Shown here: positions 24,536-32,584 of the stretch, in pieces
How the letters are laid out: each line of letters begins with the position of its first letter
Numbering within the stretch: the first letter of the stretch is position 1
Assembly (NCBI RefSeq): GCF_001565895.1
Contig: NZ_LSNE01000003.1
Coordinates: 1,197,867-1,241,453, forward strand
Direction of reading: 5' to 3'
Origin: Paraglaciecola hydrolytica
GTDB lineage: Bacteria > Pseudomonadota > Gammaproteobacteria > Enterobacterales > Alteromonadaceae
Length of the DNA: 43,587 bases
The notes under the pieces: model-generated
Told to the model about the DNA's origin: nothing
The model's database searches: none
What the model saw: the letters and a program-made list of their open reading frames with translations, nothing else
Made by a program: the position numbers and the translations under genes

Positions 24536-25303
24536 ATGAAAAGAAATGATTCAATGCTAATACGGCACTTATCGAATTTTGGTATTTTGTCTGGTGCAAA
24601 AATTATAGAAATTGGTTGTGGAAATGGTGAGCTTACTCGTCAACTTTCTGATCTGGTAGGCTCTGAAGGAATCATTGTTGCAGTAGACAATAATGGAAAA
24701 GCCCTTGAGGTAGCGCAAAGTAAAATCAATACTTTTAAATATAATAATGTTCAGTTTGTTGAAAGCGACATAACAAGTTTTCCTGTGGACATGAGTTTAA
24801 CTGAGGAAAATTCGTTTGATTTTTTAATTGGTAGACGAATTTTAATGTACTTAGCGACCCCCTCAACTGTCATTAAAGACTTATCTAAATACCTTAAAAA
24901 AGATGGGATAGCTATGTTTCAGGAGTCAGATCCTACAATTGTTCCCGCTAGTATTACCCCAATGCCTGCTCATGATAAAGCTGTCGAATTGATAAGAACT
25001 ATGCTGAAGGCGGAATGTGCACATATGACAATGGGGTTTAATTTACCTAAAACTCTTATAAATTCTGGTCTTGAATTTAAACAGGTTTACGCTGAAGCGG
25101 TCATTCAGGGTCAAGGAGAACAGTATATTCTTTCGGATATGATCAAATTATTGACTCACAGGTTGGTAGATAAAGGACTAGCGACTCAGCTAGATATTAT
25201 CAATTTAATTGAAAATTTAATCGACGAGTCTCATGATAAATCAAATGTTTACATTAGTGACATGAGCTTTTGTGCATGGGCAAAAAAATGTAGCATCTCT
25301 TAA
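24536..25303 (+). CDS. Cassette 6: class I SAM-dependent methyltransferase
   Basis: A 255-residue methyltransferase. Motif I is KIIEIGCGNGELTRQL (about residues 22-37), followed by the acidic strand IIVAVDNNGKALEVAQ, the motif VQFVESDITSF, and FDFLIGRRILMYL at the motif IV position, the order of the Methyltransf_11/25 group. The C-terminal part (ESDPTIVPASITPMPAHDKAVELI) probably forms the substrate cap. The substrate (small molecule, lipid or nucleotide) cannot be told. No clear ribosome site is visible. It is the largest cassette gene and AT-rich. It need not act in the surrounding catabolic pathway, since cassettes are acquired at random. Confidence 0.88.
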   Translation: MKRNDSMLIRHLSNFGILSGAKIIEIGCGNGELTRQLSDLVGSEGIIVAVDNNGKALEVAQSKINTFKYNNVQFVESDITSFPVDMSLTEENSFDFLIGRRILMYLATPSTVIKDLSKYLKKDGIAMFQESDPTIVPASITPMPAHDKAVELIRTMLKAECAHMTMGFNLPKTLINSGLEFKQVYAEAVIQGQGEQYILSDMIKLLTHRLVDKGLATQLDIINLIENLIDESHDKSNVYISDMSFCAWAKKCSIS

Positions 25304-25304
25304 T

Positions 25305-25426
25305 ACCTAACAAGGTACTTAAAAGGAAAAAATAACAGTTGGCCATCGCTTCGCGATCTTAGCCACCCATTATTTTCCGCTTAACAAAGCCTTGGCTCAC
25401 ACAAAGTCGTCTAGTTATTGTTATAG
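25305..25426 (+). repeat. attC site 6 (about 122 bp)
   Basis: Left core ACCTAAC (25305-25311); right core GTTATAG (25420-25426). Arms GGAAAAAATAA and TTATTTTCC and an inner GATCGC-type hairpin (CGCTTCGCG) fold the middle. It is longer than the other sites, like Vibrio-type repeats. Confidence 0.65.
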
Positions 25427-25437
25427 GTGTTTATGAT

Positions 25438-26007
25438 ATGAACCAAACTCTTGCAACCGATGATAGCGGTGCTACTGTCGTCATTACACATCGAATACGC
25501 TCGGATAAACATACAGAGTACGAGTGTTGGTTAGGCGAGATTGCTCCGCTGTGCAAAGCATCACCAGGTCATTTGGACTGGCATATAGTACGCCCTATTA
25601 AAGGAATTACTGAGACCTATACTGTAATCATACGGTTCGATACGACGGTGAACCTTAAGAAGTGGATGTCTTCGAGTGAACGCGAAAGACTTATAACAAA
25701 AGTTCAGCCACTGCTTGCTGGAGTCGATGAATTTTATATCAGCAGCGGGCTGGATTTCTGGTTTACTCCCGCCGGCGCCAAAGCAAGGCTCCCTGTGCGA
25801 TGGAAGCAGTACCTGATTACGTGGTCGGCTATCTATCCATTGGCCTTAGTGGTGCCGCTAGTCGTAGATCCCGGGCTTCGGTTGCTTGGGATTCCAAGCA
25901 GCTCACCGCTAACCACGCTTATAGTCACTGGCGTAGTTGTGTTTTTCATGGTTTATTTGGTCATGCCACGCTACACACGCATTGTCCGGCGGTGGCTTTT
26001 CAAGTGA
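25438..26007 (+). CDS. Cassette 7: antibiotic-biosynthesis-monooxygenase (ABM) domain protein with membrane tail
   Basis: A 189-residue protein. Residues about 12-105 form an ABM-type ferredoxin-like domain (VVITHRIRSDKHTEYECWLGEIAPLCKASPGHLDWHIVRP, then YTVIIRFDTTVNLKKWMSSSERERLI), which in other proteins acts as a cofactor-free quinone-type oxygenase or a haem-degrading enzyme. The C-terminus holds two membrane spans (about 125-145 and 155-175) and a basic end. This ABM-plus-two-helices architecture is common in bacteria and of unknown function. No ribosome site is visible before the ATG. Confidence 0.82.
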   Translation: MNQTLATDDSGATVVITHRIRSDKHTEYECWLGEIAPLCKASPGHLDWHIVRPIKGITETYTVIIRFDTTVNLKKWMSSSERERLITKVQPLLAGVDEFYISSGLDFWFTPAGAKARLPVRWKQYLITWSAIYPLALVVPLVVDPGLRLLGIPSSSPLTTLIVTGVVVFFMVYLVMPRYTRIVRRWLFK

Positions 26008-26015
26008 TATCAAGA

Positions 26016-26090
26016 CCTTATAAGGCAGGCCAGCGGGATTTTTACTCGCTGAAAAGCGCTCTTAAAATCCCTATATGTTAAGTATTAGGT
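26016..26090 (+). repeat. Degenerate attC site 7 (about 75 bp)
   Basis: The middle matches attC sites 2 and 5 (GGGATTTTTACTCGCTGAAA and AAGCGCTCTT), but the left core lost its AAC (CCTTATAAG) and the right core reads ATTAGGT instead of GTTAGGT. Both changes should impair recombination. Confidence 0.7.
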
Positions 26091-26095
26091 TTCCA

Positions 26096-26605
26096 ATGCG
26101 AATTAGAGAAATATCCAAGTTACTGCTGATGTGCATATTTTTACAAGCTTGTGCTGTTGGACGTGGGATTTCGTATGTTCCTGATACTGACTCAATTACT
26201 TGTGATGATGTTACGTGGTTCAACCCACAAGGTAGTGCTATTTCTGGCTGGTCTGTGCCTTACTATATTGTTCCTATCTGGTATGAAAAATGGGATAACT
26301 CATCTGAAAACTTGAAGATAAAGCTGTATTTCAAGATTGAAACTGAGGTCGAAAATTTATCTAACGACTCCTTCTATATCAAAGACTTTGCAAGCAACGA
26401 GTCACTTAGTCCGCTAAATGTAAAACTAACAAGTAACATTCCGTACGAACAATCCCATTTTCTAATGTATGAAGCAGAATTCCCAATTTCGTCCGGAGCA
26501 TGGACTACATTTGAGCTTCATTTTAATAAGGAAGTTTATGGCTGTGTTATTCCTCCAGTTACATATACTAAAATCGAAGATGGTTTTAATGGCGCCATTC
26601 TGTAA
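26096..26605 (+). CDS. Cassette 8: lipoprotein of unknown function
   Basis: A 169-residue exported protein. The signal MRIREISKLLLMCIFLQACA ends in a lipobox LQAC with the lipidated Cys at residue 19. The mature part is rich in beta-strand-forming residues (IKLYFKIETEVENLSNDSFYIKDF and AWTTFELHFNKEVYG), as in small immunoglobulin-like envelope lipoproteins. I chose the ATG at 26096, because the upstream in-frame start at 26075 lies inside attC 7. No family is recognised. Confidence 0.75.
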   Translation: MRIREISKLLLMCIFLQACAVGRGISYVPDTDSITCDDVTWFNPQGSAISGWSVPYYIVPIWYEKWDNSSENLKIKLYFKIETEVENLSNDSFYIKDFASNESLSPLNVKLTSNIPYEQSHFLMYEAEFPISSGAWTTFELHFNKEVYGCVIPPVTYTKIEDGFNGAIL

Positions 26606-26608
26606 TAA

Positions 26609-26660
26609 ATCTAACAAGGCGCTCACTGAATAACCGCTACGCTCGTTCTCCTCCATGCAG
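26609..26660 (+). repeat. Half attC site at the right end of the array
   Basis: A full left core ATCTAAC (26609-26615) and following AAGGCGC are present, but no GTTRRRY site is found within the next 120 bases. The array therefore ends in a broken attC. The end coordinate is approximate. Confidence 0.5.
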
Positions 26661-26790
26661 ATTACTTTAAGCACATGAGCTCTTTTTGCTCATTTCCATC
26701 CTAAAAGTATAAGCTTCTATTTGCTGTTTGAATCCAACTCGTTTTAACGATTTGTGCAGCAATATCTTAAACTTCGCGAATTCAAAAACA

Positions 26791-27966
26791 TCAGGATAAA
26801 ACCTTTTGACGCGCTTGATATAACTCGCGCACAGGCCAGGCTATATACAACAAACCCACAATAATCCCTGCTCCCCATGCAATAGAAAAACCCGCTAAAG
26901 TTAATAGACTGCCAGCCAGCAAGGGCCCAACCACTCTGCCCCATGCTCCTAATGCACTAGCACTGCCCATCATTCTGCCACGGTATTCTAGTGGAGTACG
27001 TTTAGACAAAATGGAATTCATCACCGGCGCACAACTACTGGCCCCTGTGATACACAAAAAGAAACTGGCTATCATCCAATGTTCTTGTTGGGCCTGACTG
27101 GCCAACAAAAAACCTAAGGTTAAGGTGGCAATGGCGGTACTTAATACGTTTAACTCACCAAATTTGCGGCTAAGAATACCTATGAGTTTGGCTTGTAGTA
27201 TCGCCATTAATAAACCCTGAATGCCAAACACAATGCCTATTTGTTTTGGGCCCCAATCCCATTCAGAGCCCATCCACAAGGGGAATAAATACGTCACGGT
27301 GGAGACCACCATAGAATGAAACAAAAACTCAATGATCAACCAACGGTTATGGGTTTGTTTAAGTAAGCTAATAAAACTCACTTTACCGGTTTCTTTGCGC
27401 CACACTTTATGGGCTTGCCGTTGCTCCACGCCGTGGGACTCACGCAAAAAGAAGGCGGCATAAAGGCCTGCCATTACCGAAAAGCTGGCGGCTACCATGG
27501 AAGGAAGAAAAAAGTTGATATCATCACCGGCTAATACTCCCCCTAAAAAAGGTCCGCCTACCATGCCTAAACCAAAGGCTGAACCAATCACGCCCATGCT
27601 CTTGGCGCGGTCCTCGGGGTTTGATATGTCTGCCACCATGGCTGATGCCACACCGTAAATACCTGCCACGCTGCCAGCCAAAATTCTGGCCATATACACA
27701 GCCGTGAGTGTGTGCGCAAAAGCCAGCATTACGTAAGAAATAGCCGTCACCAACAAACAAAAGATGATCACGGGTTTACGACCAAATTTGTCACTCAGTT
27801 TGCCCCACATGCCACCAAACAAACCGGCACAAACAGAATAGGCAATGATGATCATGGCGATGTCAAAGTGACTGGCACCTAGCTGAGGCGCCATAAAAGG
27901 CAGGATGGGGATCACCATACCAAAACCGATTAAATCAATTAATACGGTAAAAAATAAAATCGGCAT
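26791..27966 (-). CDS. MFS transporter, TetA-like, second copy
   Basis: A 391-residue major facilitator with 12 predicted spans. The start TVLIDLIGFGMVIPILPFM and the motif A loop GKLSDKFGRKPVIIFCLL are those of the TetA/DHA1 group, and GVIGSAFGLGMVGGPFLGG is the helix-5 motif C region. It is the last gene of the minus-strand run beginning with the CoA transferase at 32384, 108 bases after the LeuD-like gene. Transport of a dicarboxylic acid or export of an end product would fit, without proof. It is related to the transporter at 18921-20129. Confidence 0.9.
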   Translation of the reverse strand: MPILFFTVLIDLIGFGMVIPILPFMAPQLGASHFDIAMIIIAYSVCAGLFGGMWGKLSDKFGRKPVIIFCLLVTAISYVMLAFAHTLTAVYMARILAGSVAGIYGVASAMVADISNPEDRAKSMGVIGSAFGLGMVGGPFLGGVLAGDDINFFLPSMVAASFSVMAGLYAAFFLRESHGVEQRQAHKVWRKETGKVSFISLLKQTHNRWLIIEFLFHSMVVSTVTYLFPLWMGSEWDWGPKQIGIVFGIQGLLMAILQAKLIGILSRKFGELNVLSTAIATLTLGFLLASQAQQEHWMIASFFLCITGASSCAPVMNSILSKRTPLEYRGRMMGSASALGAWGRVVGPLLAGSLLTLAGFSIAWGAGIIVGLLYIAWPVRELYQARQKVLS

Positions 27967-28074
27967 AGCGGATATCCTGACAGAGTTATTTTTCTGATAA
28001 AACTACATTACCAAAATGGCGCGTTAATCTAGTGGATTAACCCTTTATTAAGTTGCTGCAGACAAACAACGGGC

Positions 28075-28719
28075 TTAACGTAAGGGAGTAAAATAATAGG
28101 GATGAGTTTGTTTATGTTGCTTTTCAAAGTCCTGAATAGCTTGTTTTTTTAACAAGGTAGTAGCGACATTATCTAAGCCATTTAACATTTTAAAACGACG
28201 ATTTTCTTCAAGCTCAAAGCTATAAAATTCACCATTAGCCAGGGTTACCCGTTTTTCTTGTAAATTCACCGTTAAGCTCATGGCTTTATCACCCGACAAC
28301 TCAAACAAACGTTCAATTTGTTCAGGCTTTAATGTCAGCGCCAAGATGCCATTATTAAAACAATTGTTATAAAAAATATCGGCAAAACTAGTGGCAATAA
28401 CGACTTTAAAACCCATGTCGCGTATGCCCCACACCGCATGTTCACGGCTAGAGCCACAACCAAAGTTTTCTCGCGACAGTAAAATACTGGCACCTTGATA
28501 GATGGTTTTATTGAGTTCAAAATCTGGGTTTTTGCGCCGGGTACTCACATCAACATCCACATCACCGGCATCTAAATAGCGCCAATCGTCAAAGGCCCAA
28601 TCACCATAACCACTTTTAAAAATACATTTCAAATACTGTTTGGGCATCATGGCATCGGTATCCACATTGGATCTATCCATGGGTGCTACCCACCCTTGAT
28701 GTGCAACAAAAGCAGCCAT
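28075..28719 (-). CDS. leuD: LeuD-like small subunit of an isopropylmalate-type dehydratase
   Basis: A 214-residue small subunit of the aconitase superfamily. It has the swivel-domain signatures NVDTDAMMPKQYLKCI (18-33), the LLSRENFGCGSSREHAVW segment (about 80-97) that bears substrate-contacting Ser/Arg residues, and FADIFYNNCFNNGIL. Length matches LeuD (about 200). It is encoded directly after the large subunit, sharing one base of the TAATG overlap. Not being next to leuA or leuB, and lying in a regulon of degradative genes, it is probably a paralogue used on another 2-alkylmalate/maleate pair, as the DmdB subunit does in nicotinate fermentation. That reassignment is inference. Confidence 0.85.
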   Translation of the reverse strand: MAAFVAHQGWVAPMDRSNVDTDAMMPKQYLKCIFKSGYGDWAFDDWRYLDAGDVDVDVSTRRKNPDFELNKTIYQGASILLSRENFGCGSSREHAVWGIRDMGFKVVIATSFADIFYNNCFNNGILALTLKPEQIERLFELSGDKAMSLTVNLQEKRVTLANGEFYSFELEENRRFKMLNGLDNVATTLLKKQAIQDFEKQHKQTHPYYFTPLR

Positions 28720-30155
28720 TAATGTATTCCTTCTAACTGTGCCAATTCAACCTGCCTGATATCGACAAAATGCCCGGCTATGGCGGCAGCTGCTGCCATG
28801 GCTGGCGAGACTAAATGCGTACGTCCACCCTGCCCTTGGCGACCTTCAAAATTACGGTTGGAGGTAGAGGCACAACGTTCACCACTGGCTAATGAATCTG
28901 GATTCATGGCATTACACATAGAACAGCCAGCAAAACGCCATTCCAGTCCAGCCGCCATAATGATTTTGTCTAAACCTTCAGCTTCAGCTTGTTGTTTCAC
29001 TAAGCCTGAGCCTGGCACGACCATAGCGCGTTTTATAGTTGATGCGACTTTTTTGCCTTTAACGACCTTGGCTACTTCGCGAATATCTTCAATGCGGCCA
29101 TTAGTGCAAGAGCCAATAAAGACTTGATCTAAGCTCAAAGAGGAAATAGCAGTACCTGAGTTTAAGCTCATATAAGACAAGGCTTTTTGCCAATCAGCTT
29201 GTTGTACGGCGTCTTTAGCAGAACTTATCTCTGGTACTTGTGACGTGACAGCTACAACTTGGTCGGGTTTGGTTCCCCACGTGACTTGCGGCAGAATATC
29301 CTTAGCATCTATGATTAATTCTTTATCAAATACGGCATCGGCATCACTAACTAAAGTACGCCAGTATTGTATTGCTGAGTCCCACATTGCACCTTTGGGC
29401 GCATAAGGTCTGCCGTGTAAGTAGTTTTCGGTAACCTGATCATAAGCAATCAGGCCACTTCGAGCGCCAGCTTCTATGGTCATATTACATACGGTTAAAC
29501 GCCCTTCCATGGATAGGTTTTCAATGGCTTCGCCAGCATATTCAATGGCATAGCCTGTACCACCTGCTGTACCAAGTTTGCCAATAATATACAAAATGAG
29601 ATCTTTGGCGGTGATACCTAAGGGTAAACAGCCGTTAACCAAGACCCGCAAGTTTTTGCATTTTTGTTGCTGTAAACATTGGCTGGCTAATACGTGTTCA
29701 ACTTCAGATGTGCCTATACCTTGGGCTAGAGCGGCAAAAGCACCGTGGGTTGAGCTATGAGAATCTCCACAAACTATGGTCATACCGGGCAATGAAGCCC
29801 CTTGCTCTGGACCCACCACATGGACTATGCCTTGCCGTTGATCATTTAATTTAAATTGCACTATGTTGTTTTTGTCGCAGTTGTCGTCAAGTGTGGTGAC
29901 TTGCAACAGGGCTAATTTATCTACAAATCCAGCCTTGCCTTTTTCTCGCTCAGTGGTGGGTACCTGATGATCAGGCGTCGCAAGTATAGAGTCGCTGCGC
30001 CATATGCTGCGGCCCGCTAGCTCTATGCCTTCAAAGGCCTGAGCCGAGGTCACTTCATGAATAATGTGCCGATCAATATAAATTAACGCCGCTTCATCAT
30101 CCCCTGACACCAAATGAGATTGCCAGATTTTGTCGTATAAAGTTTGTCCGCTCAT
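28719..30155 (-). CDS. leuC: LeuC-like large subunit of an isopropylmalate-type dehydratase
   Basis: A 478-residue [4Fe-4S] hydro-lyase subunit. It begins [16 protein letters not shown], as in proteobacterial LeuC, and has [29 protein letters not shown] and the cluster ligands Cys350 (IGSCTNGR), Cys411 and Cys414 (GCSMCNAMN). The ATG at 30155 gives the canonical LeuC N-terminus; an in-frame GTG at 30176 would add seven residues. LeuCD isomerises 2- and 3-isopropylmalate through dimethylcitraconate. The same fold hydrates dimethylmaleate in Eubacterium barkeri. Here it sits with a CoA transferase, an HMG-CoA-lyase-like enzyme and, elsewhere in the island, a dimethylmalate-lyase-like enzyme. 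Hydration of an alkylated maleate is my preferred role; plain leucine biosynthesis is the alternative. Confidence 0.88.
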   Translation of the reverse strand: MSGQTLYDKIWQSHLVSGDDEAALIYIDRHIIHEVTSAQAFEGIELAGRSIWRSDSILATPDHQVPTTEREKGKAGFVDKLALLQVTTLDDNCDKNNIVQFKLNDQRQGIVHVVGPEQGASLPGMTIVCGDSHSSTHGAFAALAQGIGTSEVEHVLASQCLQQQKCKNLRVLVNGCLPLGITAKDLILYIIGKLGTAGGTGYAIEYAGEAIENLSMEGRLTVCNMTIEAGARSGLIAYDQVTENYLHGRPYAPKGAMWDSAIQYWRTLVSDADAVFDKELIIDAKDILPQVTWGTKPDQVVAVTSQVPEISSAKDAVQQADWQKALSYMSLNSGTAISSLSLDQVFIGSCTNGRIEDIREVAKVVKGKKVASTIKRAMVVPGSGLVKQQAEAEGLDKIIMAAGLEWRFAGCSMCNAMNPDSLASGERCASTSNRNFEGRQGQGGRTHLVSPAMAAAAAIAGHFVDIRQVELAQLEGIH

Positions 30156-30224
30156 AGAGTTTCTTATTGGTTGCACAGAGTATTAAGGTAAAAAAGAGGC
30201 GTAATTGAAGTTTTTAGCTAGGCC

Positions 30225-31151
30225 TTAAAATAAAGCTTTGCCTTTGTCTAACTGTAACTGACGCCAATTATGGGCTCGCCCACCGGTTTGGGTATGGGTC
30301 ATTTGCCCTGCGAGTTGGCCTACAGCCATGAGTTTTTCCAAATCAATGCCTGTATTAAAGCCCATTTGGTGCAACATCATCACCACATCTTCGGTGGCAA
30401 CATTACCCGTGGCCCCGGGGGCAAAAGGACAACCGCCTAAACCACCCACTGAGGCATCAAAACGCCGAATACCGGCTTCTAAAGCAGCATAAACATTGGC
30501 TAACCCCATTGCTCGAGTATCATGAAAGTGACAAGCCAAACTATGCTGACTATGTTGTTTGCTTAACTCAGACATCAAGCTAAACACAGACTTAGGCGTA
30601 GCCGCACCTATGGTATCGGCGATCACTAGCTCTTTTGCACCAAAGCCTGCTAACTTTGCGGCCAGATCAATAACTACTTTAGGCGAGGTTTTACCTTCAA
30701 AAGGGCATTCCCACGCCACGGCGATACAAGTTAGTACGTCAATCTTGTCAGTTTTGGCTTGGCTGATTATGTCTTGCGCCTGCGCCAAACCGTCATAAAT
30801 GCTCATGCGTACATTTTTTTGGTTCATGGTTTCAGTGGCGCACACCACCAATAACACGGCCTCGGCACCTGCTTCTTTGGCGAGCTCATAGCCTTTTTGA
30901 TTTGGGATCAAGGATTGTAAATAAGCCTGCTTATTGACCCCATCCTTATTCAGGCTAGTCACAATCTCGCTAGCGCCCGCCATGGCAGGCACAGCTTTAG
31001 GTGAGACAAAACTACCAACTTCGATGGCGGGTAAACCAGCAACAACTAAAGCATGAATTAACTCTAAACGCTGTGCAGGGCTGAGAATAGTGGCTTGATT
31101 TTGCAAACCATCACGGGGCCCAACATCATTAATTCGTACAAATTCAGTCAT
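30225..31151 (-). CDS. Hydroxymethylglutaryl-CoA lyase-family enzyme
   Basis: A 308-residue DRE-TIM metallolyase. It has the N-terminal RINDVGPRDGLQNQ with catalytic Arg13 and metal-binding Asp14, the metal-binding CHFHDT (His208, His210) and the signature loop GGLGGCPFAPGATGNV with Cys241. Length and motifs fit bacterial HMG-CoA lyase (about 300), which yields acetoacetate and acetyl-CoA and serves leucine catabolism. In this operon, next to a class III CoA transferase and a LeuCD-type hydratase, it could cleave a related 3-hydroxy-3-alkyl acyl-CoA such as a citramalyl-CoA-like ester. No leucine-degradation genes (liuABD) accompany it here. It starts 33 bases after the CoA transferase stop. 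Confidence 0.88.
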   Translation of the reverse strand: MTEFVRINDVGPRDGLQNQATILSPAQRLELIHALVVAGLPAIEVGSFVSPKAVPAMAGASEIVTSLNKDGVNKQAYLQSLIPNQKGYELAKEAGAEAVLLVVCATETMNQKNVRMSIYDGLAQAQDIISQAKTDKIDVLTCIAVAWECPFEGKTSPKVVIDLAAKLAGFGAKELVIADTIGAATPKSVFSLMSELSKQHSQHSLACHFHDTRAMGLANVYAALEAGIRRFDASVGGLGGCPFAPGATGNVATEDVVMMLHQMGFNTGIDLEKLMAVGQLAGQMTHTQTGGRAHNWRQLQLDKGKALF

Positions 31152-31184
31152 ATTTATTACACCGTTTTTTATAACGAGTGACGA

Positions 31185-32384
31185 TTAAGCCACTATGCCT
31201 TTAGTTTTCAATTCGCTAATTTCGTCTTTAGACAGTTTTAATAACTCAGACAAAACTTGCTCTGTGTGCTGACCTACATGGGGAGCCGCAGAAAAACTTT
31301 CTTCATTTGAACGTGACATTTTGATGGGATTGCCCGGACCTTGGGTCTTTTTGCCATCAGGGTGAAGCAAGTCAACCACCATATTACGATGACGTACTTG
31401 AGTGTCGTTTAAGGCATCACTGAATTTATTGACAGGGGCACAGGGAATACGTGCTTGCTCTAATAAGCCAATCCAATACTGATTAGTATTAGTGGCAAAC
31501 AAGACGTTGAGTTTATCATCTATCAGGGCCTTATCAGCAAAACGCCCCGGTTGGGTATCGTATTTATCATGCTCAAATTCAGCAATATTCACTACGGTTT
31601 TCAGGTTTTGCCAAAAATTGTCGGTGATCACCGCTAAAATAATATGACCATCCTGAGTTTTATAACTGTTATAGGGCACGTGCACAAAATGGGAGTTACC
31701 AATTGGATAAGGATTTTCGCCGGATAGAAAGTGCATGGTAGCCATGTAATTCAACATAGATATTTGGCAATCAAGCATAGAAATATCAACATGCTGGCCT
31801 TTGCCACTGGTAAAACGTTCTATTATGGCGCCCAAAATACCCATCACGCTGAACATGCCGCCACCTAAATCACCAATGGGAATACCGGCACGCAAAGGAT
31901 CTTCAATATTGTGGCCGGTAATTGACATACCACCGCCAAATGCTTGTGCCACTTGGTCAAAGGCTGGACGTTTTGCACCCGGACCTTCAGAGCCAAAACC
32001 CGTGATAGTACAGGTAATAATTCGTGGGTTATGAGTAGCTAAAGTGGTGTAATCAATACCTAAACGCTCAGGTACACCGGGCCCAAAATTACTGATGACC
32101 ACATCGGCTTCTTTAACCAATTTATAGAAGACTTGTTTTCCTTCTTCGGTTTTTAAATCCACAGCTATTGAGCGTTTGTTACGGTTTAAGGTAATGAAAT
32201 ACGCACCAAAACCGTCCAATGAATTATTGGGATCACGAGCCAATAAACTGCGTGTGCCCTCACCTTTTAGTGGCTCAACTTTAATAGTATCTGCCCCCAT
32301 ATCGGACAATATCATCGAGCCGTAAGGCCCAGATAACATATGGGTTAAGTCTATAATTTTAATGCCAGCTAAAGGTTTGCTCAT
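31185..32384 (-). CDS. Class III (CaiB/BaiF family) CoA transferase
   Basis: A 399-residue family III CoA transferase. The N-terminal GIKIIDLTHMLSGPYGSMIL, the ADTIKVEP strand, NRNKRSIAVDLKT and NFGPGVPERLGIDY are family signatures, and the nucleophilic Asp is Asp172 in IPIGDLGGG. The C-terminal IPCAPVNKF is also typical. These enzymes move CoA between carboxylic acids, for example succinyl-CoA to an itaconate- or mesaconate-type acid. It is the first gene of a five-gene minus-strand run (CoA transferase, HMG-CoA-lyase-like, LeuC, LeuD, transporter) with a perfect island palindrome 38 bases upstream. It most likely activates the organic acid formed by the upper pathway before the lyase step. 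Confidence 0.9.
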   Translation of the reverse strand: MSKPLAGIKIIDLTHMLSGPYGSMILSDMGADTIKVEPLKGEGTRSLLARDPNNSLDGFGAYFITLNRNKRSIAVDLKTEEGKQVFYKLVKEADVVISNFGPGVPERLGIDYTTLATHNPRIITCTITGFGSEGPGAKRPAFDQVAQAFGGGMSITGHNIEDPLRAGIPIGDLGGGMFSVMGILGAIIERFTSGKGQHVDISMLDCQISMLNYMATMHFLSGENPYPIGNSHFVHVPYNSYKTQDGHIILAVITDNFWQNLKTVVNIAEFEHDKYDTQPGRFADKALIDDKLNVLFATNTNQYWIGLLEQARIPCAPVNKFSDALNDTQVRHRNMVVDLLHPDGKKTQGPGNPIKMSRSNEESFSAAPHVGQHTEQVLSELLKLSKDEISELKTKGIVA

Positions 32385-32422
32385 ATTTAGATCCCATAAT
32401 GCAGAGTCACATGTTGACGCAA

Positions 32423-32440
32423 TGATATAACTTTATATCA
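32423..32440. promoter_or_regulatory. Operator, perfect palindrome TGATATA-N4-TATATCA
   Basis: TGATATA-ACTT-TATATCA, with symmetry extended by flanking AA and TT to 9-bp arms. It lies 38 bases before the CoA transferase start and is one of two perfect copies that define the motif. Confidence 0.75.
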
Positions 32441-32584
32441 TTAATGGTTGCCCAGCAACATTTATCTGTTTTATTCGTCATGAGTTTTGCGGGTGGAGAC
32501 TTATTGGATGAGGATTTTTTTGGCTAAGGTATTTGAATGCGAGAGAAACAAACAATGATTTCCCGCATTGCAAACAACGTTTAT

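Larger units (their letters stand above)
22324..26660 (+). mobile_element. Integron gene-cassette array (eight cassettes, no integrase in window)
   Basis: Eight plus-strand ORFs are each followed by an imperfect inverted repeat bounded by RYYYAAC-type and GTTRRRY-type core sites, the hallmark of attC recombination sites. Three of the repeats (23025, 24405, 26016) share a central sequence built around GGGAATTTTACT and AGCGCT. ORFs are short, unrelated to each other, mostly AT-richer than the flanking island, and all in one orientation. No tyrosine recombinase of the IntI type occurs in the window, so this is either the distal part of a larger integron or an orphan cluster of attC sites lacking integron-integrase. 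The array splits the catabolic island between the lyase (21885) and the transporter (26791). The right boundary, where the last attC loses its second half, is approximate. Confidence 0.85.

Noticed and set aside
22781-26660. Transposon terminal repeats or REP-type repeats as explanation for the repeated hairpins
   Set aside because: Each repeat sits just after an ORF in the same orientation, and most end in GTTRRRY-type cores with RYYYAAC at the other side, which fits attC sites better. No transposase is present.
28780-29127. 115-codon plus-strand ORF opposite leuC
   Set aside because: A shadow of the LeuC-like gene, whose iron-sulphur motifs are intact on the minus strand.
28075-31151. Ordinary leucine biosynthesis or leucine degradation operon
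   Set aside because: There is no leuA/leuB and no liu genes next to it, and the LeuC/LeuD and HMG-CoA-lyase-like genes sit in a CoA-transferase operon with the island operator. Not excluded without the rest of the genome.
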